Shown here piece after piece: positions 11,420-25,373 of a stretch of 64,000 bases of DNA. The first letter of the stretch is position 1. Every line of letters begins with the position of its first letter. The stretch covers positions 1,054,001-1,118,000 of the forward strand of contig OY723293.1 in NCBI GenBank assembly GCA_963210315.1, read 5' to 3'. The notes beneath the pieces were generated by a model. It ran no database searches. It saw only the letters and a list, made by a program, of their open reading frames with translations, and was not told the origin of the DNA. Source of the stretch: Rhynchopus euleeides. Taxonomy: Eukaryota > Euglenozoa > Diplonemea > Diplonemida > Diplonemidae. A program made the position numbers and the translations under genes.

Positions 11420-11695
11420 GCCCCACTACGAACCGCGATTGACCCAAAGAGTCCAAGAACGCGAAGGAGAAGGCCAGATGTTCGCTACCGTGGCCTCCGG
11501 CGGCTGGGGGGCTCCGCCCCCCAGACCCCCCGCTGTGCTGTGTGCCTGTCGAGTGGACATATGTACCGTTGGTGCACCATGGCAAGTGGGAAACGGCACA
11601 ACACCAGGAGTACGACATGGTCGTGAGTGAAGACGGGGTACGTGCAGACTACCCCACCCCTGCACACAAGTCTGTACGACTTCCTCGTTGTCCAC
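11420..11695 (-). repeat. Dispersed repeat, inverted partner of 5502-5776, containing hairpin copy 9
   Basis: Reverse-complement match to 5502-5776 with some insertions and deletions. The GC-hairpin copy 9 is at 11474-11537. See the partner entry. Confidence 0.75.
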
Positions 11696-12920
11696 TGGCG
11701 ATCGACATTGCCTCGCCCGGCGCTGTTGGAGCACGAAGTCCGGGGATTCTCCTTCAGCCCCCCTGTCCAGCAGTGGTCTCTCAAGGGCTTGGCGTGCACC
11801 TTCTGGCACTCCTGACGTTGCCCTACAGTTCCTGAGACAGATCCATGGCTGGAGGCACGGCCGGATGGTGTTCTAGCAAAGGACACCTGCTCTCCCACAG
11901 CACCTCACACATCTCCAACAGGGTGTATGTGGGCAGGTGCCCCGCTCACCCCATACACTGACAGGAAACGCCAAAACGGCGCCAAAAAACGGAAAACGGG
12001 AAAACCGGCAAAAACCGGCTTTTTTGCAGAATTTGGAAAGTCACCCACTATCCCTGATCTTTGCAAACGCAAAAAAAAAATATGTCTTTGGGGGCCCTCA
12101 GAGCTATTCCTAACTAGGGGTCCGGATTCCATGATTTTGAATTTCAGATTTTTCCTCTGTCTGGCGCGTTTTTTTTGCACTCTGTTTAGCGCGTTTTTTT
12201 TGCACTGCAGGAAAATAATTTTCTGGCGAGGATTCACCGGAGTGGAGGGTGCTGAGGGGCTGAGCGGCTGGGGGGATGCTGCCTGTGAGGGAGAAGATGC
12301 ACCAAGCAAAGACACACGGCCCCGGAGGGGCCGTGTGTCTGTGTTCAGTGGTGCATTCCTCCGCACCTCAGTGCACTCTCCGACCTGCATGTCTACGGGG
12401 GTCTGAGCCCACATGGCAACCCCGAGGAAGGGGTGCAAACAGACACCCCATAGCCAAAATGACCCCACCGCGATCCGCACAGATCCCAAATATTCAGAGG
12501 AACAGGGTTTTGAAAAACCTGTAAGTGGGGTCCCGCTGGGTGGGTGGTGTGGGTGGGCTGATTTCTGGCCTCCCAGTCACATCCTCCCTTCAGAAGTCCC
12601 TGAACCAGACCCACATTTCATGGGTGAAACTTGGCACGCACACCACCAAAATGACCCCACTACGATCCGCACGGAGCTCAAATAATGCAATAACGCCAGT
12701 CATGTGCGGCGATGCGATCAGTTTTGAGCCCCCCAAACAGGTGCCTCAGTAGCGCGTTTTTTTTGTATCCGATTTCGGTCACCAGCCCCCCGGACCCCCA
12801 GATTTAGGAAAAGCCCTGGGGGCCCTCGCTACCAGTCACGGGTCGTCACGGGTCGTCAGTGAGTCAGGGGGCTTTTTTGGCTGGCCTGGGGAGAAGGGTG
12901 AATTTTCAGGTTTTTGGCTG
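11696..12920. other. Gene-free stretch with repeated short motifs
   Basis: No gene recognised. The phrase AAAATGACCCCAC followed by GATCCGCAC occurs at about 12458-12480 and 12648-12672, and a close form recurs at 47886-47910 beside the retroelement repeat. 12315-12345 contains a small palindrome (ACACGGCCCCGGAGGGGCCG). Confidence 0.4.
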
Positions 12921-13063
12921 ACTACGAGTCACTACGAGTCACTTGACTGGTAGCGAGGCCGGTCTGGAACTCCGGGTGGGGACTTGGCACAATATGAGAA
13001 AATTCCACCCAGAGGTCCAGACCGGCCTCGCTACCAGTCACGTGACTCATAGTGACTCGTAGT
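12921..13063. repeat. Large hairpin with 47-bp arms
   Basis: 12921-12967 is the near-perfect reverse complement of 13017-13063, with a 49-bp loop that itself holds GGGTGGG/CCACCC. Arms consist of ACTACGAGTC repeats and the phrase GACTGGTAGCGAGGCC. Fragments of the same phrase recur at 14398-14495, 15440-15482 and 29288-29365, so this is also a dispersed sequence. Confidence 0.75.
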
Positions 13064-13087
13064 GACTCACAGTGGTCCCCACCTCCT

Positions 13088-13915
13088 GTAGGGGCACTCC
13101 CCGATTCCCCCCAGCAAATTAGTGTCCTTGGTTGATTCCCCCCGATTCCCCCCAGTACATTGTCGTACTTGGTCGATTCCCCCCGATTCCCCCCAGTACA
13201 TAGTCGTACTTGGACGATTCCCCCCGATTCCCCCCAGGACATTGTCATACTTGGACGATTCCCCCCGATTCCCCCCAGTACATAGTCGTACTTGGACGAT
13301 TCCCCCCGATTCCCCCCAGTACCAGTGCTGGGGGGAATCGGGGGAAATCCGCCAAGCATGACTATGTGCTGGGGGGAATCGGGGGGAATCCGCCAAGCAT
13401 GACTATGTGCTGGGGGGAATCGGGGGGAATCTGCCAAGCATGACTATGTGCTGGGGGGAATCGGGGGGAATCGTCCAAGTACGACAATGTACTGGGGGGA
13501 ATCGGGGGGAATCGTCCAAGTATGACTATGTACTGGGGGGAATCGGGGGGAATCGTCCAAGTATGACTATGTACTGGGGGGAATCGGGGGGAATCCGCCA
13601 AGCATGACTATGTACTGGGGGGAATCGGGGGGAATCCGCCAAGTACGACTACGTACTGGGGGAATCGGGGGAAATCCGCCAAGCCTGACTATGTACTGGG
13701 GGCAATCGGGGGGAATCCGCCAAGTACACGAATGTACTGGGGGGAATCGGGGGAAATCCGCCAAGCCTGACTATGTTCTGGGGGGAATCGCGGGGAATCC
13801 GCCAAGCATGACTATGTGCTGGGGGCAATCGGGGGAAATCCGCCAAGCATGACTATGTACTGGAGGGAATCGGGGGGAATCCGCCAAGTACACGAATGTG
13901 CTGGGGGGAATCGGG
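13088..13915. repeat. 41-bp tandem array with internal orientation switch
   Basis: About 20 units of exactly 41 bp; for example ATGACTATGTACTGG starts at 13563 and 13604. Each unit contains GGGGGGAATC twice plus a 19-bp variable part ending near GACTATGT. Up to about 13323 the units run as GATTCCCCCCGATTCCCCCC; from 13328 onward they run as the reverse complement, so the array is a giant palindrome around 13322. Unit variants (GTCCAAGTA, CCGCCAAGCA, CCGCCAAGTACAC) are intermixed. Continuous open frames in all phases result from the repeat and are not genes. Shorter outlying matches lie at 14260-14310. Confidence 0.92.
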
Positions 13916-13920
13916 AGATT

Positions 13921-15640
13921 TAGTGAATAGTGTGGAGCAAGTATCTTGGCGCGACGCGAGAAGCACAACAAAGCAATAGTTTGCCCAGAGGGCCGGAGAG
14001 GGGAGGGGGGCCAGCCTGCCTAGTCAAGATCTGCGAGAGGGGCCGATCACCAACGCACACACAACCCGATTTCCTGATGAAGGGTGGTGGTGGTCGCGCC
14101 CCCGTCCAACCGTGCAACGCACGTGGCGGAAACTGCACTATGCAGCAACAGTGATGGGAAACAACACAGCAAACAACAGCAACCAAGCAGCAACAAAAAC
14201 CTCGCGCGCGCTCCTCCCTATTCTAAGTCTCCCTGACCGTGGCGAAGCCACTCGACTAAAGTCGTTCGTAGGGGGAATCCACCAAGTACACCAATGTCCC
14301 GGGGGGGATTGACAGGACATCCCCTGCCGGTCGGTTGTCCTGGTAAGCGTGGGCCATAGCAACCCGGAACCACAGTGCGTCGTGGGACGTTGGGGGTCCT
14401 CGCGCCGAGTCACTGTGAGTCACGAGTCGTCAGTTTTCAGCCAAACATGGCTGACTTCTCACTTTTTCTCACTCGGCGAGGGCCCCCGTTGTGGGCCTCC
14501 CTGTTGAGGCGGCGCAGCTTCTCCCGTAGACGACGGATACCATCCTGCTTCGCGGCCTGCTGTACTCGCGTCGTAGCCGTCCCCCGTGCCTCCTTCCTGC
14601 TCCGTGCCTCCGTGAGCCCGGGGTGGCGCCGCTCAGCTCGCTTCTGACCAGGCGCACCATCGCCTCGGGGATCAGCCCCTCCGACGTCGTCCCTTAATAC
14701 ACTTCGCCTCCCCGTGCAGCGGGAACCGTCTCCTGCACCGATGTCCCACATTGGCCTTGGTGTCCGCACCCCCGCCATCGCCTTCACCAGCTTCTCCATG
14801 AAGCCGACCGCGAGGGGGGTGAAGGTAGCGCGTCGACGACCTCCGGGCCGTCCTCCAGCGCCCCTCTACGGGCGGATTTGGAGGGTGGCCCGGAGTCGGC
14901 GGTGTTGGACATCGGTGCGGGTGGATCGGCTCTGTACTCCGAGTCGCGGACCCACTCTAGACGAAGAGGGTGTCGCGGCCGTGTGGGGAACCAAAAACCT
15001 GGTGAAGGTTAGTGCCGAACGCCATGACAGCCTCGCCCGCCTGGAACACGTTCCGCCGTGACTGATTGCCTTGACCCACCCACCAAGGGGCCCCTGCACG
15101 TGCCTCCGGTACTGCGCCCCTGCTGGCCTCCTGTGTCCGACCGCCACGAGCTGCACTTGTGGTGTCGGCCAGCCGTACCACTGGCTCTTCGGACCACACA
15201 CCTGCATGCGTGGGACCAGGGGGTTCCCTCCCCAGCCCCACTACGGGACGTCCGAGTCTCGTCGTTCGCAGTAGCACGTGGGATTTTCTCTGAAGTTTGC
15301 ACCAAATCGCCATGTTGTGAGTCAACCCTTCGATCTGAGCCACACCGAGATCGTCTTTTTCGAGAATCGGGGTTCAAATACGCTCCCCAGGCTAGGGACC
15401 CCCCAACTCCCCACACTCTTTTTTTGGGCGTTTTTCCGCTCATTTTTTCTCACTTTTTCTCACTCGGTAGCGAGGGCCCCCTTTGCTATGCTACTCGCGT
15501 GCACTCAACGGAACAGCAGCCTGCACTGCGGAAGCTGCTTGACGGGAGTGATGACTTCTTCGTGGTGCTATTGCCTGATACGGTAATCTCACGGCCCGCT
15601 CACCCTACCCCCTTCCGCATTGATTCCTTCACGGTGGACT
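13921..15640. other. Gene-free stretch
   Basis: No supported gene. 15370-15440 (CCCCAACTCCCCACACTCTTTTTTT and neighbours) resembles 41905-41965, indicating another diverged dispersed repeat. 14398-14495 and 15440-15482 carry the TTTTTCTCACTCGG and GCGAGGGCCCCC phrases. Confidence 0.35.
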
Positions 15641-15654
15641 CCCACCCCCTGGAG

Positions 15655-15790
15655 CGGGGGTCTGGGGCGGGGGTCTGGACCCCCGCGAGCGGGGGTATGG
15701 GACTCCCGCTATCGGGGGTCTGAACCCCCGCGAGCGGGAGTCTGCCCTGCTATTTTTGGTGCCCAGACGACCCGCGAGCGGGGGTCGGAC
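15655..15790. repeat. Cluster of CCCCCGCGAGCGGGGG hairpins
   Basis: At least three short hairpins of the form ACCCCCGCGAGCGGGGGT or near variants (15681-15697, 15726-15742, 15769-15786), separated by GGGGTCTG phrases. The region is compact and self-complementary and has no coding content. Confidence 0.6.
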
Positions 15791-16088
15791 CTCGCCAGAC
15801 CCCCGATATTCCGATATCCCAAAAAGGTGCATCCTGACGTGTGGGAGTCCACCGTGTTCACCCCCCCGCCCCCCCACCCCCCATCCGCGCTGTGTATCTT
15901 GACCCGATCTTGTGCGATATTGACAAACCGTGCTGCCATGCAACTGCTCCCCCCCCCCCCTCTCCCCTGTGTGTGCGAAGGTTGTAACTTGCCCCTCCCT
16001 GTGTTCCGGTTGAGAGTGGCCCTGTCTTGCATTTGGGATGCACATAACGTTGCCGATGCAGACAGGCGCCAATAACTCACCACACCAT

Positions 16089-17440
<1,352 letters not shown>

Positions 17441-18613
17441 AACAGGTGTGGCTCTATTTTGGGGGTATTTTGGCCGATTTTCGAAATCCTATTTTGGTTT
17501 TTTTGCACTTTTTTTGGGTGCTTTTTTGCACGATTTCTGTGCCTCAGACACAGATTTTGGTGTGAGTTTTGCGCTATTTTGATTCACTCGGCCTCACCGA
17601 TGCATACGATTCGAAAAAATGGCGAAAAAATCGCTATCAACAACGGTGAACGAATGAAGGTAGATGGGGAAGTGGAAGGACACAGCACGCCCTCCCACTG
17701 CTCGCCACCTGTACACTACCTCTCTGTTCAAGGCGGTCAGTGCCTCTTGATGCTGCACACAAATCACTGCTACATCCCAGGGCGCCTTCCTTGTGAGAAT
17801 AGCGGAACCTCTGCGTTGCAGTTTGGTGGTTGAGGCCGGCGGTGGTGACTCACTTTGGTGACTGCTTCCTTCCCCCTGAGCTCGACCAGATCCAGGTCGA
17901 CCTGGTGCTGTGTGGCTCCGGTGTGGTATCTCCTTGCTTCCTCGCACACATACACGTGGTTCCTCGCCACGGATGCCCACCAAGTGAACCCGAAACATAT
18001 CACGGGCCCCGACGACCCTTTCGAGATGTCATAGCCGCAAGCCCGCAAACCCGATCGCATTCGCAAGGTGTTCGTCTCTGAGAGATCAGGCTCGGCCCAG
18101 CCTCCCGCGAGGTGTGAACCGATATGCCCAGCCCCGTACGCGCAAGCTTGGCTCCAAGACCAGGCACAAGCCACAGGGGGGTCTGGGGGGCGGAGCCCCC
18201 CAGCCGCCGGAGGCCACGGTAGCGAACGTCTGTTGGCCTGGCTCCATAGTCGCATACGCTCAAGTACAACACAACTGACAGATAGCACATGTCGCATGGG
18301 GGGGTCTGGGGGGTTCCGCCCCCCAGCCGCCGGAGGCCACGGTAGTGAACATCTGTTGGTTTGAGAGCAAGCCTCTCACACCACCGCCCTCCGACCCCCC
18401 TCTCCACCCCCAGGTGCAAATTTTTTTTGCATCCGGAAAATGTGTTCTTTTGACTGTTTGAGCACATCCAAGACCGGGAACATAAAAATTTTCGGCCAAT
18501 ACCAAGTAGGGTCACTATAAAATCCAAAGGAAAAAAGTGCAAAAAAATAGTGCAAAAAAATATTTTTTCCCCAAATTCCTATTTTCATTCCGTGAAATAG
18601 ATACACGCCTGTG
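17441..18613 (+). repeat. Long direct duplicate A, with hairpin copies 10 and 11
   Basis: Diverged direct copy of 21007-22344. It begins CAGGTGTGGCTCTATTTTGG and ends CCGTGAAATAGATACACGCC. It includes GC-hairpin repeats at 18172-18233 and 18299-18357, and the long flank phrase also seen at 279-384. The second hairpin here has GGTTCCGCC in place of GGCGGAGCC. Confidence 0.85.
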
Positions 18614-20430
18614 CCTGCACTGTATTTTTTTTTGCTTTTTTTTGTGAAGGTCCACTGAACGGAATTTTTTAATACAAAAACTCCCTCGGGTTTTGGAGAC
18701 TGGGGTGTAGATGCCATACAACAGCAACCCCACCCCCCCACCCCGCCCGCCCCCTCTCCCAAAAGACCTCCCTGGTCTCAGGAAGGGATCGTCTTCAAGC
18801 CACATTTGATTTCATTCGTAGTTTCTTTTCGCCCTACCCACCCACCCACCCACCCCGACGGACCAAACAATACCTTAAAAACACCCCCCCCCCACCCCCG
18901 TTGGTGATGACCACAACCCAACTTCTGCCGCAGAAACAAGCAAGCTTGTTGAGGCGAAAGAATAATTACAGACATCACGATTTGAGGGGGGTATTCCTTT
19001 CCGCACCCCTCCTCACAAACTGCCCACGTCCCGCTCCGAGCCCCTCTGAAGCAATCAAGACAGGGCAGAGGGCCAGGGGCCAAGACACGGCAGGCCAGGA
19101 TTGAACCAACCACAACACACAGCACATGGGGCGTCCAGCATTGGGTGCCACATTGCTGCAAACGAGCTTTGAACGATTTGAATGATTTTTGTCCCCCCCC
19201 CCTCCCTCCCCACACCCCTACCCCTAGGAAAGAGAGAAGCTTCGCCCTCCCTCCCCCCCGACCCCGATGCCCGTATTATACCCCCTCCCCATCCCGACAC
19301 TTATTGTGGCGTAGTGTAGAGTCAACCAGAGCAGCTGCCCTTTGAGGTGATCTCCAGCGTACCACACACACGTTCCGTAGTGTTGGGTGGGGTGCGTGCT
19401 TGGGTGATTTGGGCTGATTTTTTTTTTCGTTAGAGGTTTTCTTTCGCCTGGCAATAAAAAAAAAAGAAGAAAACAGGAACAGCAGCAACGAACCGAACAG
19501 GTTTTCACTTTTTTTCCTCCCCCCCCCAGCCAACCAACGGATGGGTGATAGCCAGGCAAAATAAAATAGAATAAAAAAAGGGTTTGGGCCACCCTGAGGG
19601 ACAGCTGACTTGTCAGCGTCACAGGAAGGCAGGCCCGGCTAACACACACGCACATCAAAACGTGGGTGTGTGTCCTGACACACATGCGCACAGGCAAGTG
19701 GGATACGACCCATTTGAAGGAGTTCGCGACTCGAGAAGTGCACCCGGTTCCCTTTAATCAGGTTTGTGGCTAAATCCAACTGAGATTTTTTTTATATTCT
19801 GCGGCTCCACCATCCCCTTCCCCGCCCCCCCTCCCCTCCCTCAGCCCTCAGCGAGACTTTCACAGAGAGATGTGTGTCTGGCTCTTTGCCCCGCAGTGCT
19901 GGCGAGATTCTGGCGCGGGCAATTTTTTTTATCCGGCTTCCGAAATGAGTCCGGGGTATTTATTGAGCACACGAGCGGACGTGTGATGTGGCCCCTTCGA
20001 AGGGAGCGGTTTGTGTTGCACTTGCGATCGCCGTAAGCCTTCTCCCATTGGCCCTTTCGCTGTGAAACAAGCAAGCTTGTTTGGGCAAATGAGAAAGGCA
20101 CGGCACGCATCAGGAGCCACACATTCCGCAGTGCCCCCCCCCCCTCACCCCCCCACCCATCGCAAGTTTCCTTCAAGCTTTTATTCGGGCAAACTTCATC
20201 GGGTGGTTCTATGGGCCCCCCACCCCACCCCTCCCCTGCCCCCCCAACTTTGAACGAGATATTTTTTCGGGCCAGGACCCAAGAGGCTCTTCCTGGTATC
20301 CGGCACCCTGAAAAAAGAACCCATGCAATGAAGGCTTACTAACCCCTTTTTGTTTTTCTTCGGGATTGACGACAACACAGCCCTGACGTCCAAGACGACC
20401 AGGCCAGCGACGTACAAAATGACCTCAGCG
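18614..20430. other. Gene-free stretch
   Basis: No supported gene. ACAAGCAAGCTTGTT palindromic phrases at about 18936 and 20068 are followed by similar flanks and may be one more diverged repeat pair. Confidence 0.35.
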
Positions 20431-20431
20431 G

Positions 20432-20500
20432 GGAGTGGGGGGGGGGGGGGGAGGGGGATAGGGGTAAGAGGGATGAGGGGGTAAGGGGGGGGGGGGGTGA
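20432..20500 (+). repeat. G-tract cluster with G-quadruplex potential
   Basis: The + strand has seven or more runs of at least three G separated by 1-5 bases within about 70 bp, including two runs of about 12-13 G. This is compatible with G-quadruplex formation. No gene is near enough to suggest a role. Confidence 0.6.
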
Positions 20501-21006
20501 TACGTAGGAGGGGTGGGAGAACCATTTTCTTCTGATTATATATTTGATTTAGCCGCAGACATGCAACCCGATACAGCAAGGCACACCGGCTCCTCGATAT
20601 TTTTTTTGGCTATGGCATGTGACACATCGAAACACAGGGAGAGGGGGAAAGGAAGGGGGCATGGGCGGTGGTGGTGGTGGTGGTGGTGGGGTGTGAGTTG
20701 AGGAGTGCCTGGCCCTGCTCTGCGCGGAAAAAAAAGAGTAACGCATCGGTACAGCCCTCAAAAGCGTTAACAGGCTCGCACATTTCTGTACCTCAGAGCG
20801 AGAAGCTCCCCCCGCCCCTTTCCCCTCCCCCCACCCCCCTCCGATTCTGAAAATCAGGCCCAGGGCCCCAAGCCACGGGACCCAAGCCTCGTTCCCAGCA
20901 GCGACCCCCCACCCCCCATCCCGCCCCCTCGCTCCGTTTTTTTTGAGTTCTTGTTTGGAATAGTTCAGCCACAGCCCCGTAGGGCTGTAGGCTTCGACGA
21001 GCTTCA

Positions 21007-22344
21007 ACCAGGTGTGGCTCTATTTTGGGGGTATTTTGGCCGATTTTCGAAATCCTATTTTGGTTTTTTTGCACTTTTTTTGGGTGCTTTTTTGCACGAT
21101 TTCTGTGCCTCAGACACAGATTTTGGTGTGATTTTTGCGCTATTTTGATTCACTCGGCCTGACCGATGCATACGATTCGAAAAAATGGCGAAAAAATCGC
21201 TATCAACAACGGTGAACGAATGGAGGTAGATGGGGAAGTGGAAGGACACAGCACGCCCTCTCACTGATCGCCATCTGTACACTACCTCTCTGTTCAAGGC
21301 GGTCAGTGTCACTTGATGGCGCTGCACACAAATCACTGCTACATCCCAGGGCGCCTTCCCTTGTGAGAATAGCGGAACTTCTGCGGTTGCAGTTTGGTGG
21401 TTGAGGCCGGCGGTGATATCACTTTGGTGACTGTGCTTCCTTCCCCCTGAGCTCGATCAGATCCAGGTCGACCTGGTGCTGCGTGGCTCCTGGTGTGCCA
21501 TCTCTTGCATGCCACGGATGCCCACCAAGTCGAACCCGAAACATGACGACCCTTTCGAGATGTCATGGCCGCAAGCCCGCAAACCCGATCGCATTCGCAA
21601 GGTGGTTCGTCTCTTAGAGATCAGTGCTCGGGCCCAGCCTTCCGCGAGGGTGCTGGAACCGACATGCCGCAGCCCCGTACGCGCAAGGACTTGGCTCCAA
21701 GACCAGGCACATGCCACAGGGGGGTGTGGGGGGCGGAGCCCCCCAGCCGCCGGAGGCCACGGTAGCGAACGTCTGTTGGCCTGGCTCCATAGTCGCATAC
21801 GCTCAAGTACAACACAACTGACAGATAGCACATGTCGCATGGGGGGACGATAAATTGTCGCGCAAAGACACGCCACAGGGGGGTCTGGGGGGCGGAGCCC
21901 CCCAGCCGCCGGAGGCCACGGTAGTGAACATCTGTTGGTTTGAGCTCGAGAGCAAGCCTCTCACACCACCGCCCTCCGACCCCCCTCTCCACCCCCCAGG
22001 TGCAACATTTGTTTGCACCCGGAAAATGTGTTCTTTTGACTGTTTGAGCACATCCAAGACCGGGAACATAGAAGAATTCTGCTGAAAACCCAAAGGAAAA
22101 TGGTGCAAAAAAGTAGTGACCACCACCCCCATCCCCACCTCCGGGTGCAAAAAATTTTTTGGCCACGGAAAATGTGTTCTTTTGAATGTTTGAGCACATC
22201 CAAGACCGGGAACATAAAAATTTTCTGCCAATACCAAGTAGGGTCACAATAAAATCCAAAGGAAAAAAGTGCAAAAAAATAGTGCAAAAAAATATTTTTT
22301 CCCCAAATTCCTATTTTCATTCCGTGAAATAGATACACGCCTGT
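21007..22344 (+). repeat. Long direct duplicate B, with hairpin copies 12 and 13
   Basis: Diverged direct copy of 17441-18613. GC-hairpin repeats lie at 21714-21777 and 21872-21936. Compared with copy A it carries a tandemly repeated internal piece: the phrase GAAAATGTGTTCTTTTGA to GACCGGGAACATA occurs twice, near 22020-22075 and 22165-22220, where copy A has it once. Confidence 0.85.
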
Positions 22345-22735
22345 TCCCAAACTGCCATTATTTATTTCCTAGTGGCAGGGTAGGGTTCCTTCAGCTTGTT
22401 GTTTCCGGCTAGTCGTGCTCGCCTGCCTTTACCTTTACCTTCTTCTGCGTTCTTTTTTGCCGCGCTGGACTTAGCGGGCCCCTGGTCGAAACGGTCAGGG
22501 TGGCCACAATCCTATGTGAGACAACCTGTTTCTGTCTATATGTTGTGGGTTTCTTCATATGTCAGACCGCAGGTCTTGCCCCGTCGCGAAAGACCCAGGC
22601 TGCTGGGCAGTGGGGGTATCATCAGAGTTTACTCGATGCGGCCTGCACTCGGCAAGAGCTTGACCTGTCTGTGGGATGTGTCTCATCAACTTACATCAAT
22701 GTATCCTAGTTGCCGACAGACCGACATGGGTTTAA

Positions 22736-24886
22736 CCTTTTGAGACCGGTGGGGGGGCGACTTAATTCACCCAAAATCCGGGATTTTGGCCACCTTCCCC
22801 AGTAAGGATTTTTCCACTCCACCAAAATCAGAATTTCTTTTTATGGTGAACTGCGTTGTTTCAGAACGATCCGAGAATCAACTTTTTTTTGAGAAAAAAA
22901 ATATATTTTTTTCACGGCCGGCCACTCGCAATGACCACCCAAAATATTTTGGGCGGTTATGGGGCCCAACCACACATCCGAACCAGACCCCCAGATCTGA
23001 GAAAAAAGTCCGAAAAATGCGTTTTTCGGGCAGAACGGGGACAGCGCATTCCACGATGCCAAGATTTTCTGAAAAATTCCAAAAAATTCGACTTTTGCCT
23101 GCTGACCCAATATTCCGGTGAAAAAGGTGTAAAATGCAGGGTCTGTGGGGTCGGGTCACCAGACCCAGATGTGACTTTCGGGCAGTTTTGGGACATATCT
23201 TTCCAGAAACACGTTTTTTGGGTGCCTGGGGGTGTTTCGAGGCCACTTCTGTGGCCACAGATGCAGGACCCCCGGGTGGCCAAAAACCACCAAAAACCTG
23301 GAAATAGGTGGACTCCACATTTGGTCTCGGCAGGAAAAAATTTCAATTTTGGGCTTTTTTCGAAAAATTTGTTGTCGTGAAACGCGCTGCTCTGGCCGTT
23401 TCCGAGAATATTTTTTTTCCGAAATTTTTTTTTTGGCGATAGTGGGGCTATTTATGTAAATTTGGAAGGCCTCTCCAGGTTGTGTTACGCAGCCCAGTTT
23501 TTTGCACCCCCCCGGGTTTTCGAAACATGGCAAAAACGCGCTTTTTCGAGACCAAAACAATTCACCATAAAAAAATCCGAGCCCGGGAACCAGACGAGGG
23601 AGCCGGGGGTCAGCCTGCGCGTCTACATGCGCAAGCTGCAGACGGAGGTGGAGCGGGGCGAGTAGGCGGAGCAGCGTCCCCACCCCCACCACCCCCCCCC
23701 CCCGGGACCTTCCCCCCCCCCCCCCCCTTTCATAGATGTGTGCAGGTGGCCGTTGTGAATGGTTAGACAGGGGCTGGCCACCCCCTCCCCCGGGCTCTGC
23801 ACAGCAGGTCTGGGTTAGAAACAACATAACCCCCCCCCCTTCCTCCCCTCCCTTCCTCCCCCCTCCCCTCCCCTCCCCTATTGATGTCCTCCCCCCCCTC
23901 CCCCAGCGCTTTGCCGCTCGTGTGAGTACCGCCCTGACTGGGAGAAAGGGTAGGGCTGGTTGGGTTGGCGGAGTTGGGCGGATGGGCGAAACGGAAAAAT
24001 CGACGAGGTCGCAGCGTCAGGGCGTTCTGGGCTGGCTGGTGGTGGTTGGGACAAGACCGACGAGATTAGAAGCGGCACTGGTAGACGGGTTTTGAGGCCC
24101 CCCGCCCCCAGGTTCCCCCTGCCCACCTGGACGGACCCAAGTGCCTCACACCGGATCTCTCCCCACCCGGTGGTCCACCTGACGGATACGCGAAAAAAAA
24201 AATAAAAAAATGGAGCTACTGACGAAACGGGGGAAGGGGTAGGGACCTCAACCGGGCGGGGCAAGGGGCGGGTTGGTCACAAATCACAGAACACGAATGA
24301 AAACAAAGTACGGGCCCTGTCCACGCACCCTGATGGGCGCGACAGACCAGGGGGAAACCAACGAACAGGACCTTTGCCATATCAGGTGAAGACGTCTCAA
24401 CACAAAAACTTTGGCTTTTAATGGGGAGGTGTCTCCGTGTCGACGCACGGCAACCCACCCGCTCTGCGGGAAAAAACGGCACCACACAGGGCACTATCCC
24501 TGACCCGACCCCGGAAAGAAGCACACGAGTGAGCCAACGCTACAACGACGTAGCGCACAACGTGGGGGGACGGGAACGAAGTTAAAAAAAATCGAGGAAA
24601 AAGGTGGAGTACAGTCCCTGTTACTGGTAATGGAGAAAAAGATCCCCAAAACCCAAAAAAACGCGATTTTCGGGATTTTCCGAAAAAGTGCATTTTTCTT
24701 CCTTGCAACCAATGTAGTCGGGAGACCGCATCGTAATTGTTCTCTTGCTTCTTTGCAACGTTCTGCGACATCTGAGTTCACCATAAAAAAAATCGATCAA
24801 AAATTCGTAGTGGAAAGCATATGGTTGCCCAGTGCGAAAAAAAATTGACTTTTCGACACACATGTGTGTCGCTAGGTACCTAAAGG
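22736..24886. mobile_element. Candidate decayed piggyBac-type element
   Basis: Both borders show TTAA followed by CCTTT: TTAA at 22732-22735 then CCTTTTGAGACC, and TTAA at 24887-24890 preceded, on the other strand, by CCTTTAGGTACC. The ends agree at 9 of 12 positions, and the left end resembles the end of the good piggyBac-type element at 27171. The interior is AT-rich with no transposase recognised. A perfect palindrome CGACACACATGTGTGTCG lies just inside the right end (24854-24871). The short ends could match by chance. Confidence 0.25.
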
Positions 24887-25373
24887 TTAAGGGCGGCTTG
24901 TGCCAACACCGCGAACCAGCGTGATGTTGGGAAATGACTCGGTATGAACAGGAGTTTTAGAAAGCTTCGGCTTGGTCTCCTGGATCGCCAAGGTTCAACA
25001 AGCCTGCCATCCTCGGGAGCCAGCCCGTCACCGTGTCTTAGTGGTGTCTGGATGCAGCTCACCCAATGCCCGCCACTGACATGTGAGTCAGGATCCGAAC
25101 CCCCCTCCCCCCCACGCAACGTCGACCCCCGCCCCCTCTCTGCCCCTGACGGGAGCCTAGGGCAGGACGCCACAGCCACATTGCACCAATGCCCCCCACC
25201 CCCCCTCCTGGAGGCATATTCCGTGTCGCCACAACACGGGACCCCGTGATTTGACCCTTCAATCCGACTCCCCCACCCCACCACACCGCCATTATCACCA
25301 CTCCACCTCATCTGCACTTGCTTTTCCATCCACTCTTGACAATCAACCCCCCCCCCCCCTGCACAGGCCAGCC

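Noticed and set aside
12922-13971. Repeat frames across the first 41-bp array, and a CRISPR-like look
   Set aside because: Units are contiguous tandem repeats without unique spacers, change orientation, and sit in a eukaryotic context; not CRISPR and not coding.
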